Shown piece by piece: positions 16,897 through 24,854 of a DNA stretch of 64,000 bases. Made by a program: the position numbers and the translations under genes. Source of the DNA: Luteolibacter sp. SL250 (GTDB taxonomy: Bacteria; Verrucomicrobiota; Verrucomicrobiia; Verrucomicrobiales; Akkermansiaceae); contig NZ_CP113054.1 in assembly GCF_026625605.1 (NCBI RefSeq), positions 2,604,001 to 2,668,000 on the forward strand. Reading direction: 5' to 3'. The notes beneath the pieces were generated by a model. That model had not been told where the DNA came from and made no database searches. It saw nothing but the letters and a program-made list of their open reading frames with translations. Each line of letters starts with the position of its first letter. The stretch's first letter is position 1.

Positions 16897-19626
16897 TCAG
16901 CCTTCTCCGCTTTGATTGGCGGAGCGCTCCGCCCGGAGGCGCTCCAACTGTTGGTTGGCGGCTTCCAGCTTTGCGAGGGCCTCCGCGAGCGGGCGTGCCG
17001 CCTTCAGCCGCAGCACGCGTCCGGTTTCCTCCAGTTCCTCCATCTTTGCCGAGATGCGGGAAGTGGCTTCATTCCCTGCCTCGGTGATCCGCCGTTCGGC
17101 GGATTCCTCCGCCTCACGGATTCTGGTGGCGGTCTGTTCCTCGATGGTGGTGATCTTTGCCAAGGCCGCGCTGTCCGCTTGCTGGACCCGTGCCGTGGAT
17201 TCGCCCTCGACGGAGGCGATCCGCTGTTCGGCGGATTGCTCTGCTTCCCGGATCCTGGTCGCGGCATCTTCCTGGATCGCATCGATTCTGGCCTGCACGG
17301 AGTCTTCGGCATTCCGGGCGCGTGCCGTCGCCTCATTCGCCGCTGCCGCAGCGCGCTGGTCGGCGGACTCTTCCGCTTGGCGGATCCTGGCGGAGGCTTC
17401 TTCCTGGATGACGTCGATCTTTGACTGAACGGAAAGTTCCGCCTGCTCGATGCGGGCCGCTGCTTCCCGTTCCGCCGCGCCGGCCCGTTGTTCCGCGGCT
17501 TCCTCCACCTGCCGGATTCTCGCGGAAGCTTCTTCCTGGATGGAATCGATCTTCGCCTGCACGGAACCCTCGGCTTGCTGGATGCGGGCGGCGGCTTGGT
17601 GTTCCGCTGCGGAGGACCGTTGCTCGCCGGACTCCTCCGCCTGCCGGGCCTTCACGGAAGCTTCTTCCTGGATCGCATCGATTCTGGCCTGTACGGAGCT
17701 TTCGATCTGTTGGATGCGTGCGGCCGCTTCGTTCTCCGCCGTGACAACACGCTGTTCGGCTGCTTCCTCCGCCTGGCGGATTCTTGCGGATGCTTCTTCC
17801 TGGATGGTGTCGATCCTTGCTTGGGCGGAGCTCTCCGCCTGCTGGATCTGCGGAACAGCTTCGCTTTTCGCAGCGGCGGCAACTTGCTCGGCTGAATCCA
17901 TCGCCTGACGGACTTTTGCCGATGCTTCCTCCTGGATGGCATCGATCCTTGCCTGGGCGGAGATTTCCATCTGCTGGATCCGGTCCGCTGCTTCGCGTTC
18001 CACGGCGGTGATCCGCTGCCGGGCGACTTCCTCCGCCTCACGGATCTTCGCGGATGATTCTTCCTGGATCGCGTCGATGCGTGCCTGGGAGTTGCCTTCG
18101 GCCTGCTGGATGCGGGCCACGGTTTCACCTTCCGCGGCGGCAGCCCGTTGACCGGCGGCTTCCTCCGCCTGCCGGATCCTCACCGAGGCTTCTTCCTCGA
18201 TGGCGGCGATTCTGGCCCGGGCGTCTTCCTCCGCTTGCTGGATGCGCGCGGTGGCTGTTTCTTCCGCCCGCCGGAGCACCTCTCCGTCGGCCTCTCCGGA
18301 GGAGAACATCCCTCGCAGGTGATCCACTTCGTGCTCAAGCAGGGAGTGGGTCTGCAGAAGCTCGGCATGCGACTGCTGGGTTTCGGCCAATGACGCGTGG
18401 AAAGCATCCCGTTCGCCCATGGCGGCGTCCAGCAGGAAGCGGGTCGCATCAAAGTTGGCCTTCAGGTCGTGATACGCGGTCTGCCATTCGCCGGCCGGGA
18501 TATCGACCGGCGCGGTTTCGGCGATGGTTCTGCGCAAGGTGTCGCGTTCCGCTTCCAGGGCGAGAACGGCCTGTCCGCGTTCCTCGAGCGCCTTTGAGAT
18601 GATGATGATTTCGTCACGGAGGTGCGCATCCTCCGTGGCGGGAGAGGCGGAGTCCGAGAGACCGAGCCGGGATTTGAGTTCCCGGATGGACGCGGGCCTG
18701 CCAGCGGGTTTCTTTGCCAGACACGCGCTGACAGCATCCTCCCACAGATCGGGGATGTCGCGGGCAGGGATGTCGAAGTCCTGCAAGCGCTGGTTCATGC
18801 TCGGGGGGATGACCGTCTCCACTTGGGTCCGGATCTGGGCATAGCTTCCCTCATAGAAGGGCGGGCGTCCGGTCAGCAGTTCGTAGATGGTCGCCCCCAC
18901 GGCATAGATGTCGTCGTAGATCGATGCGGATTCCCCCTGGATCTGCTGCATCGACATGTAGGGGAGGGTTCCCATGGTTCCCTTCCCGTCCGTCCGCGAC
19001 TGCACCCTGGACAGCATCATGGTGTGCATGCGCAGCTTCTGCGTGATGCCGAAATCGGTGAGCAGCAGTCGCTCGTGCCCGTCGTCCCACCGCTCCAACA
19101 TCAGGTTCTTCGGTTTGATGTCACGGTGCACCATGTGCGCTTCTTCGTGGGCATAGACCAGTGCGTCACAGAGTTGGGAAATCCATGCGGTGATCCGTTC
19201 AACGTCATAGGTGACGATCGTCCGCCGTGTTCCGGTCGTTCCCACATGCCGCCACTCGTCCAGGTTCATCCCCCTCACATACTGCATGGAGATGCCCCAG
19301 TTCCTCCTGCCTTCATGGAAGTCATGGATCCGCACGATGTTCGGGTGGGTCAGCTCGATCGCCTGGCGTGTTTCCCGGATGACGTCGAAGCGGGCGCTGG
19401 GATCGCGCAAAATGCTTTCGTGCGGGAGTTTGAGTGCCACAATACGGTCCAGCAGCTCATCCCTGACCAGATGGATGATGCCCGTACCTCCTTCGCCGAT
19501 GATGCTGTCCTTGGCATCCCGCGGAGTCAGCATCCGGAAGCGGTCGAAGTACAACTCTCCTTCCTGGTAAGCCGGTCGTATCGCGGGAAAGGTGATGTTT
19601 TCTTCGTTATGGAGAAGGAATTTCAC
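16897..19626 (-). CDS. Ser/Thr protein kinase with nine-repeat coiled-coil tail
   Basis: An Hanks-type kinase domain covers about 35-320: glycine loop GEGGTG (44-49), lysine in VALK (66), HRDIKPKN (167-174) and DFG (191-193). The activation segment ends GTLPYMSMQQ, so the usual APE motif is absent although catalytic residues are present. Residues 465-860 are nine tandem 44-residue repeats, each made of four 11-residue units with pattern AExxxQARIDA/IQEExxARIRQ. This predicts a long hendecad coiled coil. No membrane helix is visible. The start is GTG at 19626. A near-identical kinase domain occurs at 24855-27098. Likely a T6SS regulator of the PpkA type (inference). Confidence 0.88.
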   Translation of the reverse strand: MKFLLHNEENITFPAIRPAYQEGELYFDRFRMLTPRDAKDSIIGEGGTGIIHLVRDELLDRIVALKLPHESILRDPSARFDVIRETRQAIELTHPNIVRIHDFHEGRRNWGISMQYVRGMNLDEWRHVGTTGTRRTIVTYDVERITAWISQLCDALVYAHEEAHMVHRDIKPKNLMLERWDDGHERLLLTDFGITQKLRMHTMMLSRVQSRTDGKGTMGTLPYMSMQQIQGESASIYDDIYAVGATIYELLTGRPPFYEGSYAQIRTQVETVIPPSMNQRLQDFDIPARDIPDLWEDAVSACLAKKPAGRPASIRELKSRLGLSDSASPATEDAHLRDEIIIISKALEERGQAVLALEAERDTLRRTIAETAPVDIPAGEWQTAYHDLKANFDATRFLLDAAMGERDAFHASLAETQQSHAELLQTHSLLEHEVDHLRGMFSSGEADGEVLRRAEETATARIQQAEEDARARIAAIEEEASVRIRQAEEAAGQRAAAAEGETVARIQQAEGNSQARIDAIQEESSAKIREAEEVARQRITAVEREAADRIQQMEISAQARIDAIQEEASAKVRQAMDSAEQVAAAAKSEAVPQIQQAESSAQARIDTIQEEASARIRQAEEAAEQRVVTAENEAAARIQQIESSVQARIDAIQEEASVKARQAEESGEQRSSAAEHQAAARIQQAEGSVQAKIDSIQEEASARIRQVEEAAEQRAGAAEREAAARIEQAELSVQSKIDVIQEEASARIRQAEESADQRAAAAANEATARARNAEDSVQARIDAIQEDAATRIREAEQSAEQRIASVEGESTARVQQADSAALAKITTIEEQTATRIREAEESAERRITEAGNEATSRISAKMEELEETGRVLRLKAARPLAEALAKLEAANQQLERLRAERSANQSGEG
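17047..18234 (-). repeat. Nine tandem 132-bp coding repeats
   Basis: Nine consecutive 132-bp units (44 codons each) encode the tail of the kinase. The first begins AEEDARARIA and the last begins ADSAALAKIT. Copies keep exact length with no insertions, and differ by scattered substitutions. The recurring phrase QARIDAIQEEASARIRQAEE is the most conserved part. Each unit is itself four diverged 33-bp units. Exact length keeping implies selection on the coiled-coil phase. Confidence 0.93.
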
Positions 19627-19842
19627 GGTGGGGTCACGGATTGAGCCTGCTACAACAAGGATTCAACCTGCTGGAGTGTAAAGGTTCAAGCTCCGTGCGG
19701 CAACATGCAAGAATGCGCCGGGCGGAGGAGTTGTTTCCCACATCCGCCAGGTGAGGATCGATCTTGTGGATTGACCGGAGATTCCCCGCGCAGTTAAGGT
19801 GCCGGCAATTCGGATCACTCTGAAACCAAACCTTCTGACGTT

Positions 19843-20376
19843 ATGAAGCGATATCAACTGATGGTTACGGCGGCCCTCACCGTGGGACTTATGGCGGTGA
19901 CTTCCTGCGGGGACATGAACCAATCCTTTTCTTCGACGGGTTCGCCGCTCACAGCTCCGGGAAAGGTGCAGCCCGAGGAGTGGATGAATCCGGGCTTCTC
20001 CCCGGGAGCGGTGGGCCGGTTCGGTCTTGCCGCGTCCACTGGATCCAGGAATTTCCATGCCATGCACATCGGCCAGGCGACCGAGGCACAGCATAAGATG
20101 GCGGCACAGAATGCCCAGGTCGTACTCCGTTCCGCCGCCACCCGCCAGAAGCTCAAGGCGAGCAATGTGAAGTATGTGGCGGTGGCCGTGAAGCGGGACA
20201 AAAGCCAGACCAAAGCGGCTCCGGGCAGAACGGTGATGAAAGTCAATGTGGCGACAGGCAAACCCACCGGTGAAGTGTTCGCCGCGAAGGAGCAGAGCGG
20301 CATGAAGGAAGGCGAAACCATCAAGCTCGGCGGAGATCCGACGATGTACTTCGCCACCGCAGGTGACAAACTTTGA
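19843..20376 (+). CDS. Small predicted lipoprotein of unknown function
   Basis: The 177-residue product begins with a short basic n-region and hydrophobic stretch followed by lipobox VTSC, with Cys22 as the predicted lipidation site. No known domain is visible. The mature part is rich in Ala, Lys and Gln, with a helical tract (QATEAQHKMAAQNAQVVL) and a C-terminal beta-like segment. It is divergent from the repeat-tail kinase, and 216 bp of non-coding DNA separates them. It could be an envelope partner of the accessory T6SS module, but only the location supports that. Confidence 0.6.
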   Translation: MKRYQLMVTAALTVGLMAVTSCGDMNQSFSSTGSPLTAPGKVQPEEWMNPGFSPGAVGRFGLAASTGSRNFHAMHIGQATEAQHKMAAQNAQVVLRSAATRQKLKASNVKYVAVAVKRDKSQTKAAPGRTVMKVNVATGKPTGEVFAAKEQSGMKEGETIKLGGDPTMYFATAGDKL

Positions 20377-20412
20377 GGACCCGCGGCGGGAGGGAATCCC
20401 GGCGGCTGCGTG

Positions 20413-22182
20413 CTACAGGCGGGCGTTGCTCGCCTGTGTCAGCCTGCTGAGGTTTTCCTCGGACGGGGCATGCTTCGCCAGGGCGCCTTGGCGGAAGTAG
20501 TGCTTCGCCTTTTCCATATCTTTCGGCACGCCGAAGCCGGTGGCGAAGCAAACTCCCAGATTGTTCGAAGCCGTGTGGTATTCCTGGTTGGCGGCCTTTG
20601 ACCGGTTCCAGGCCTCCGCGAAGAGACTCGATGCCCGCTTCTCATCAATCGGGGAAGCAATGCCGGTGGCATGGCACTGGGCCAGCAGATCCGTGGAGCG
20701 GTAGTGCCCACGTTCATGGCAGCTTTCAAGCAAGGTGAGAGCCTCGGTTCCCGGCACACCGACCTTCCCGCGGAGAATCATCGCCGCATAGAGATAGTCC
20801 GTATGAACATCCGGTTGGATCTCCCGCCATTGGTTCATGATGGAAACCGCATTCGCAGGGCTGGCGGGATGTTGTGGGGTCCCGTCCTCATATAGCCGGG
20901 CCAGCGGCGGGATTGCCTCCACATCGCCCAGGGAGGCGGCTTTTTCCAGCCAGGTGTAGGCCTCATCAGGCTCGATCTTCACCAGTGAGAGCCCCAGGCG
21001 TGAGGTGGCGGGCACGGAACCAAGGTTGGCGGCTTCCTCGAGGAGTGAAAGCACGTCCGTTCTGCCGACTTCGTCAGGGGAAATGCCGACCACGCAGTAG
21101 TCGATGCGGCTGAGGATCTCCGGGGAAGGGCCTTCCTGCTTGACCAATGCCTTGGTGGCGGTGGACAGGGCGAGGGTGAGTTTTCCGCTCTGGATGATGG
21201 CGTCGATCTCCGCACATACCTCGCTCGCGGGCTTTGCCTTTGCCTCTCCGCCAACAGTTGGTCCGGCGGGTGGGGCGTGGGCGGGGATCGGTACGGCGAT
21301 GAACTTCGACTTTTTGGGGCGGAATCGGTCCAGCCATTCCTGCCTCGCCGCCGCGGCGTTGAACGTCGGGTAGGTGCTCTCGTCGAGAAGGCGGATGGCG
21401 AGTTCTTTCCACGCCTCTCCTTCTTTACCGAGGCCGGACCAATCCGCCGAGTCGGCCCTCACCAGTGCGTCGACATTCGAAATGGCGCCAGGACTGGCGC
21501 AGGCAAACTGGTAAAGGATGGCCCCCAGGGACCGGAAATCCTCCTGCTTCTGGCGCTTTCTCTCCGTTTCCTGGGTTTCAACCGCATCAGTGAGCAGGAT
21601 CTTGGCTTCGGTCAGCGGGCCGGCGCCAAAGAGAACGTTCGACAGTTTGAGATTTCCGTGGGGGATGTTGAGATCCGGCTGGTGGAGGAAACACAGGGCC
21701 GTCCAGATGCCGCTGATGAGCTGGTAAAGCATCGCGCCATTCGGGGTGACACGGGCTCGTGCCAGTGCGGCCAGGCTCTGCGGCTGCCGTTCCCTGAGCA
21801 GATAGGGCATGCCATCGATCTCTCCGACCTCGACGATCTGGGGGAAGAAAAGGTGCTGGGACTGTTCCGCAATCAGCCAGTTGAGCTGGAGATTGGCAAT
21901 GCGGGAAGCATTGTCCACGGCTGCCTCGTTTCCTCCCTTTCCATGGGCGGCGGTCGCCCATTGGTCTCCTTCCCGGGTGTTCCACCGGCTGGTGTCCCAC
22001 GCGCTTCCGTTCGACTTGCCGAAGCTCGCTTCGAAAATCTTCGCAACCAGATCCTGCACCGGCCTGTGTCCGCCGGTATCCTGGACCTGGTAAGTGCGTG
22101 CTTCCGGAGCGAGGGCTTCCGTCAGATCGAGTTTCTCGATCAGATGGAGGCGGTCGAATGTGGATGGAGTGATCTCAAGCAT
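20413..22182 (-). CDS. Pseudokinase with Sel1-like repeats
   Basis: Residues about 100-290 have a kinase fold trace: PHGNLKLSNVLF (174-185) sits where HRDIKPxN belongs and LLTDAVETQE (196-205) where DFG belongs. The catalytic Asp is Asn and DFG has become DAV, and no glycine loop is apparent, so phosphotransfer is unlikely. From about 355 to the end there are TPR/Sel1-like repeats (ATSRLGLSLVKIEPDEAYTW, then AIPPLARLYEDG, then NNLGVCFATGFGVPKDMEKA). Such proteins usually act as scaffolds. It lies between the two active-looking kinases. A role as a scaffold for them is inference. Confidence 0.75.
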   Translation of the reverse strand: MLEITPSTFDRLHLIEKLDLTEALAPEARTYQVQDTGGHRPVQDLVAKIFEASFGKSNGSAWDTSRWNTREGDQWATAAHGKGGNEAAVDNASRIANLQLNWLIAEQSQHLFFPQIVEVGEIDGMPYLLRERQPQSLAALARARVTPNGAMLYQLISGIWTALCFLHQPDLNIPHGNLKLSNVLFGAGPLTEAKILLTDAVETQETERKRQKQEDFRSLGAILYQFACASPGAISNVDALVRADSADWSGLGKEGEAWKELAIRLLDESTYPTFNAAAARQEWLDRFRPKKSKFIAVPIPAHAPPAGPTVGGEAKAKPASEVCAEIDAIIQSGKLTLALSTATKALVKQEGPSPEILSRIDYCVVGISPDEVGRTDVLSLLEEAANLGSVPATSRLGLSLVKIEPDEAYTWLEKAASLGDVEAIPPLARLYEDGTPQHPASPANAVSIMNQWREIQPDVHTDYLYAAMILRGKVGVPGTEALTLLESCHERGHYRSTDLLAQCHATGIASPIDEKRASSLFAEAWNRSKAANQEYHTASNNLGVCFATGFGVPKDMEKAKHYFRQGALAKHAPSEENLSRLTQASNARL

Positions 22183-22206
22183 CGTCGGACCAGATTTCCA
22201 CTCGGG

Positions 22207-22779
22207 TTAGTTCGGCAGGAGGCCAAGCCGGCCCAGCCGGACGGAAATGGGAGGGGTGCTTGGCTGGAGCGGGTCGGTGCCGGTCTGGCGCTTCAGCGGG
22301 ATTTCCAGGATCCGGGCGTCACCGCCACCGGATGGCGGCAGTTTGGCGATGATCACGACGGTGTCCGCTCCTTCCCTGGAAGGGACCTTGAAGGTCGCCC
22401 TGCCACGGCTGCCGGAGCTGCCGAAGACCTTCGACTGCGCGCTGCCACTCGGGCTTTTCCAATAGTTGTCAGCTCCCATCACCTTGTATTGGGAAGCTTG
22501 CCCGGAATGGACGGAGAGGACATGGACGGGGATGGCGTTGGCGGAGGCCGCGTCTGCGTCAGGCGTGATGGTCAGCGTGAATTCACCGGCCTTGATGGGG
22601 GCGTCTTTCGCTTGCTGGGCAGCAGCTTGCGCGGCCGCCTGGGCCGCAGCCTGCGCGGCCACCGGATCCGGCGAAATCAGCGGCACGGAAGCAGATCCCT
22701 TGTTTCCTCCTCCGCACGATGAAAGGGCGGCGGTGAGGACAAGAACGATGGCGGAAGAGGCGAATCGGAGCGGTTTCAT
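22207..22779 (-). CDS. TssJ-like outer-membrane lipoprotein (candidate)
   Basis: From the ATG at 22779 the product is 190 residues with a clear lipobox LSSC (Cys22). This start was chosen over one 72 bp upstream because it gives a clean signal peptide. An alanine/glutamine-rich linker (AAQAAAQAAAQ, about 43-53) leads to a beta-sandwich-like domain: FTLTITPDADAASANAIPVHVLSV, then KVFGSSG, then VVIIAKLPPSG and a final DPLQPSTPPISVRLGRL. Domain size and the TITPDA...PVHVL opening resemble TssJ, the lipoprotein that holds the periplasmic end of TssM. No other TssJ candidate is in the main operon. Sequence identity to TssJ is too low to be sure. Confidence 0.5.
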   Translation of the reverse strand: MKPLRFASSAIVLVLTAALSSCGGGNKGSASVPLISPDPVAAQAAAQAAAQAAAQQAKDAPIKAGEFTLTITPDADAASANAIPVHVLSVHSGQASQYKVMGADNYWKSPSGSAQSKVFGSSGSRGRATFKVPSREGADTVVIIAKLPPSGGGDARILEIPLKRQTGTDPLQPSTPPISVRLGRLGLLPN

Positions 22780-22928
22780 GGCTTCAGGAAAGATATGATA
22801 TGTCCGGGCTCCTCCTCTCAAGCAAAATAAGCTGGCCGCGGGGTCCGGCAAACAGAAAAGAGAGGAGGAATTTTTCCTTGCAGATACAGGGGATCAGGCG
22901 GCTACCATAACGCAGTTTGTTAGGTGAA

Positions 22929-24821
22929 ATGGAGCTGGTTGATCTAGAAATTCCGGGGTGCGGAGGATTGTCCATCGTCATGGAAGACGCGGCGGATGGA
23001 ATTCCGCGTCCGTGCATCCTCCAGATGCAACTGGATGCCGTCACTTATCTTGGCGCCATCAGGGACGCATCCGGACATCCCCGGGAGTGGGTGGAGATAC
23101 GTATCCAGGAGGTCGCCGGACTTGAAGGCGGGTTCGATGCGGGTGCGCCGGAGAGCAGCGGCCCGGTGCTGGACCAACGCTGGAAGCGCATGTCGGATGG
23201 TTATGCGAAAGCGTCCGCCGACCTGATGATCCGCGGTGAATGGGAAACCGTGCACGGCGAACCGGTGTTCATCGACCCGCTGAAAGGCAGGCGGGTGAGG
23301 CCGGAGGGGGGATGGACCCTCTGCATGGATGACGAGTTGCTGGCAAGGCACCGACTTTCCACCTTTTCCGGCAGTTGGCACCGGTACCTCGTTTCACATG
23401 CGGATGGTGTGAAGTTCGTCCCGCTGACCGCGTCCGCCACCCGCTCTCCCTCCACCGTCGAGTTCGAGGAAATTTTCAAGGACCTCCAGGCGGTGAACCG
23501 TGAAGGTGGTCTGATGATGATCAGCCGTGCCCCCGGCCTGAAGTATGAGGATTTCACCGACTTCCTCGCGGGCAAGGATTTCGGGGACCAGCCGAAGGAT
23601 CTGCTGAGGGTTCCTCCCGTGGGGATTTACAAGACGTTCCTCGACAAGAATGCCCAGGGCCAGGCGGGCGTCGGATACATCAACGGCCGCTCGAGCATGA
23701 ACGAGCGTTTGGCGGAGATCCTTTTCCTCAAACTCAGCCTTCTCCGCGGGGCGATGGAAACCCTGAAGGCGGCGACGGAAGCCCAGAAGATGCCTTTCCT
23801 TGGGATCTCCACGGATTCGTTCGGTGTGCACCTGGCCGAACCGGCGGCATCCCTGCCGTTCTTGTGGAACCACCGTGTGAGCCTGTTCGCGCTGCCGCAG
23901 GTGGTGTCCATGCCTCTGGGCACGGCAGGGGAGCAAATGCTGGTCCAGTGCGGGCAGACTTCCCAATCCATCTACCGGGCGGGCCGCGTGGCCGGGGTGA
24001 CGGAAGGGAAAGGCAGGATACGTTTCCGGAAAATTTCCCCGGCAGATGATGGTGGTTTGTCCGTCATCGAGGGCACCCTGCAGACGGATGAAATTCTGGA
24101 AGTTTCCAGGAAAGACCTCCTCGAACTGGATATCCGCCTGCCGCGTGGCAAGCGCCTCAAGATCCACGCGAATTTCCTCAGCCTGAAACCCGTCCAGGGG
24201 GAGAGCCGCTTCCTGTCCCTGCCCATGGAGGTCGCGCCTGACATCATGGCGGAAATGGAGAACGGTGGGCTCCAGATCACCGAGCGGGTGGACTTCAGGA
24301 TCATTCCCAGCATTGGCGCCACCGCGGACCTCTATTCACTGGGGGTTGTTGCGGTGCGCACCCTGTTCTCCCGTGAGACATCCCTTGCAGAAACGATGGA
24401 CGATCTGATGGAGTTGATCCACGCCTACGGCCAGACATTCGAGCGCAGCGACTGGGACACCGGATCTGGAAATCTTTCGTCTTTCATCCATTCGGAGAAG
24501 GGCAAGCTCTGGAAAGAAAAGCTGGGGCCTGCACGCATCGCGGAGGGGATTTCCGCTGAAACCGCTTCCCAGGCGATTCCGCCCCACCTGTGGTGGCGGG
24601 CGGTGGAATTCATCGGGCGGCTCTTTCCCGGAGAAATGCCGGGGTCATTTGCGAAGGATTTCGATGACTTCGAGGCCCGTGCGCCGGAGCGCGTCTATGC
24701 CGAACCCATCATTGCCGTGGACGGACTCATCGAGACCTGCCGCAGCCTGTTGTTCTGGAACCCGGTGGCGAGCAGGGAGATCCTTTCCGTGATCCGCGGA
24801 ATGGTCGGCAGGGTGGGCTGA
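22929..24821 (+). CDS. Large hypothetical protein, possibly a degenerate kinase
   Basis: No family is recognised with confidence in this 630-residue protein. The second half has ISTDSFGVHLAEPA (about 296-309) followed, about 165 residues later, by IPSIGATADLYSLGVVAVRTLF. The latter strongly recalls the kinase APE-to-DxYSLGxxxxxLL segment, but no HRD or DFG is present. It could therefore be a diverged pseudokinase. No signal peptide or membrane helix is seen. I used the ATG at 22929; an in-frame TTG 12 bp upstream is possible. It is divergent from the TssJ-like gene and convergent with the second kinase. Confidence 0.55.
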   Translation: MELVDLEIPGCGGLSIVMEDAADGIPRPCILQMQLDAVTYLGAIRDASGHPREWVEIRIQEVAGLEGGFDAGAPESSGPVLDQRWKRMSDGYAKASADLMIRGEWETVHGEPVFIDPLKGRRVRPEGGWTLCMDDELLARHRLSTFSGSWHRYLVSHADGVKFVPLTASATRSPSTVEFEEIFKDLQAVNREGGLMMISRAPGLKYEDFTDFLAGKDFGDQPKDLLRVPPVGIYKTFLDKNAQGQAGVGYINGRSSMNERLAEILFLKLSLLRGAMETLKAATEAQKMPFLGISTDSFGVHLAEPAASLPFLWNHRVSLFALPQVVSMPLGTAGEQMLVQCGQTSQSIYRAGRVAGVTEGKGRIRFRKISPADDGGLSVIEGTLQTDEILEVSRKDLLELDIRLPRGKRLKIHANFLSLKPVQGESRFLSLPMEVAPDIMAEMENGGLQITERVDFRIIPSIGATADLYSLGVVAVRTLFSRETSLAETMDDLMELIHAYGQTFERSDWDTGSGNLSSFIHSEKGKLWKEKLGPARIAEGISAETASQAIPPHLWWRAVEFIGRLFPGEMPGSFAKDFDDFEARAPERVYAEPIIAVDGLIETCRSLLFWNPVASREILSVIRGMVGRVG

Positions 24822-24854
24822 GGCGCGGAAGGTCGCGTCGTCCCGTTTCCACCA

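Noticed and set aside
17047..18234. Possible CRISPR array or satellite repeat
   Set aside because: Repeats are contiguous 132-bp coding units without spacers and keep reading frame. They encode a coiled coil.
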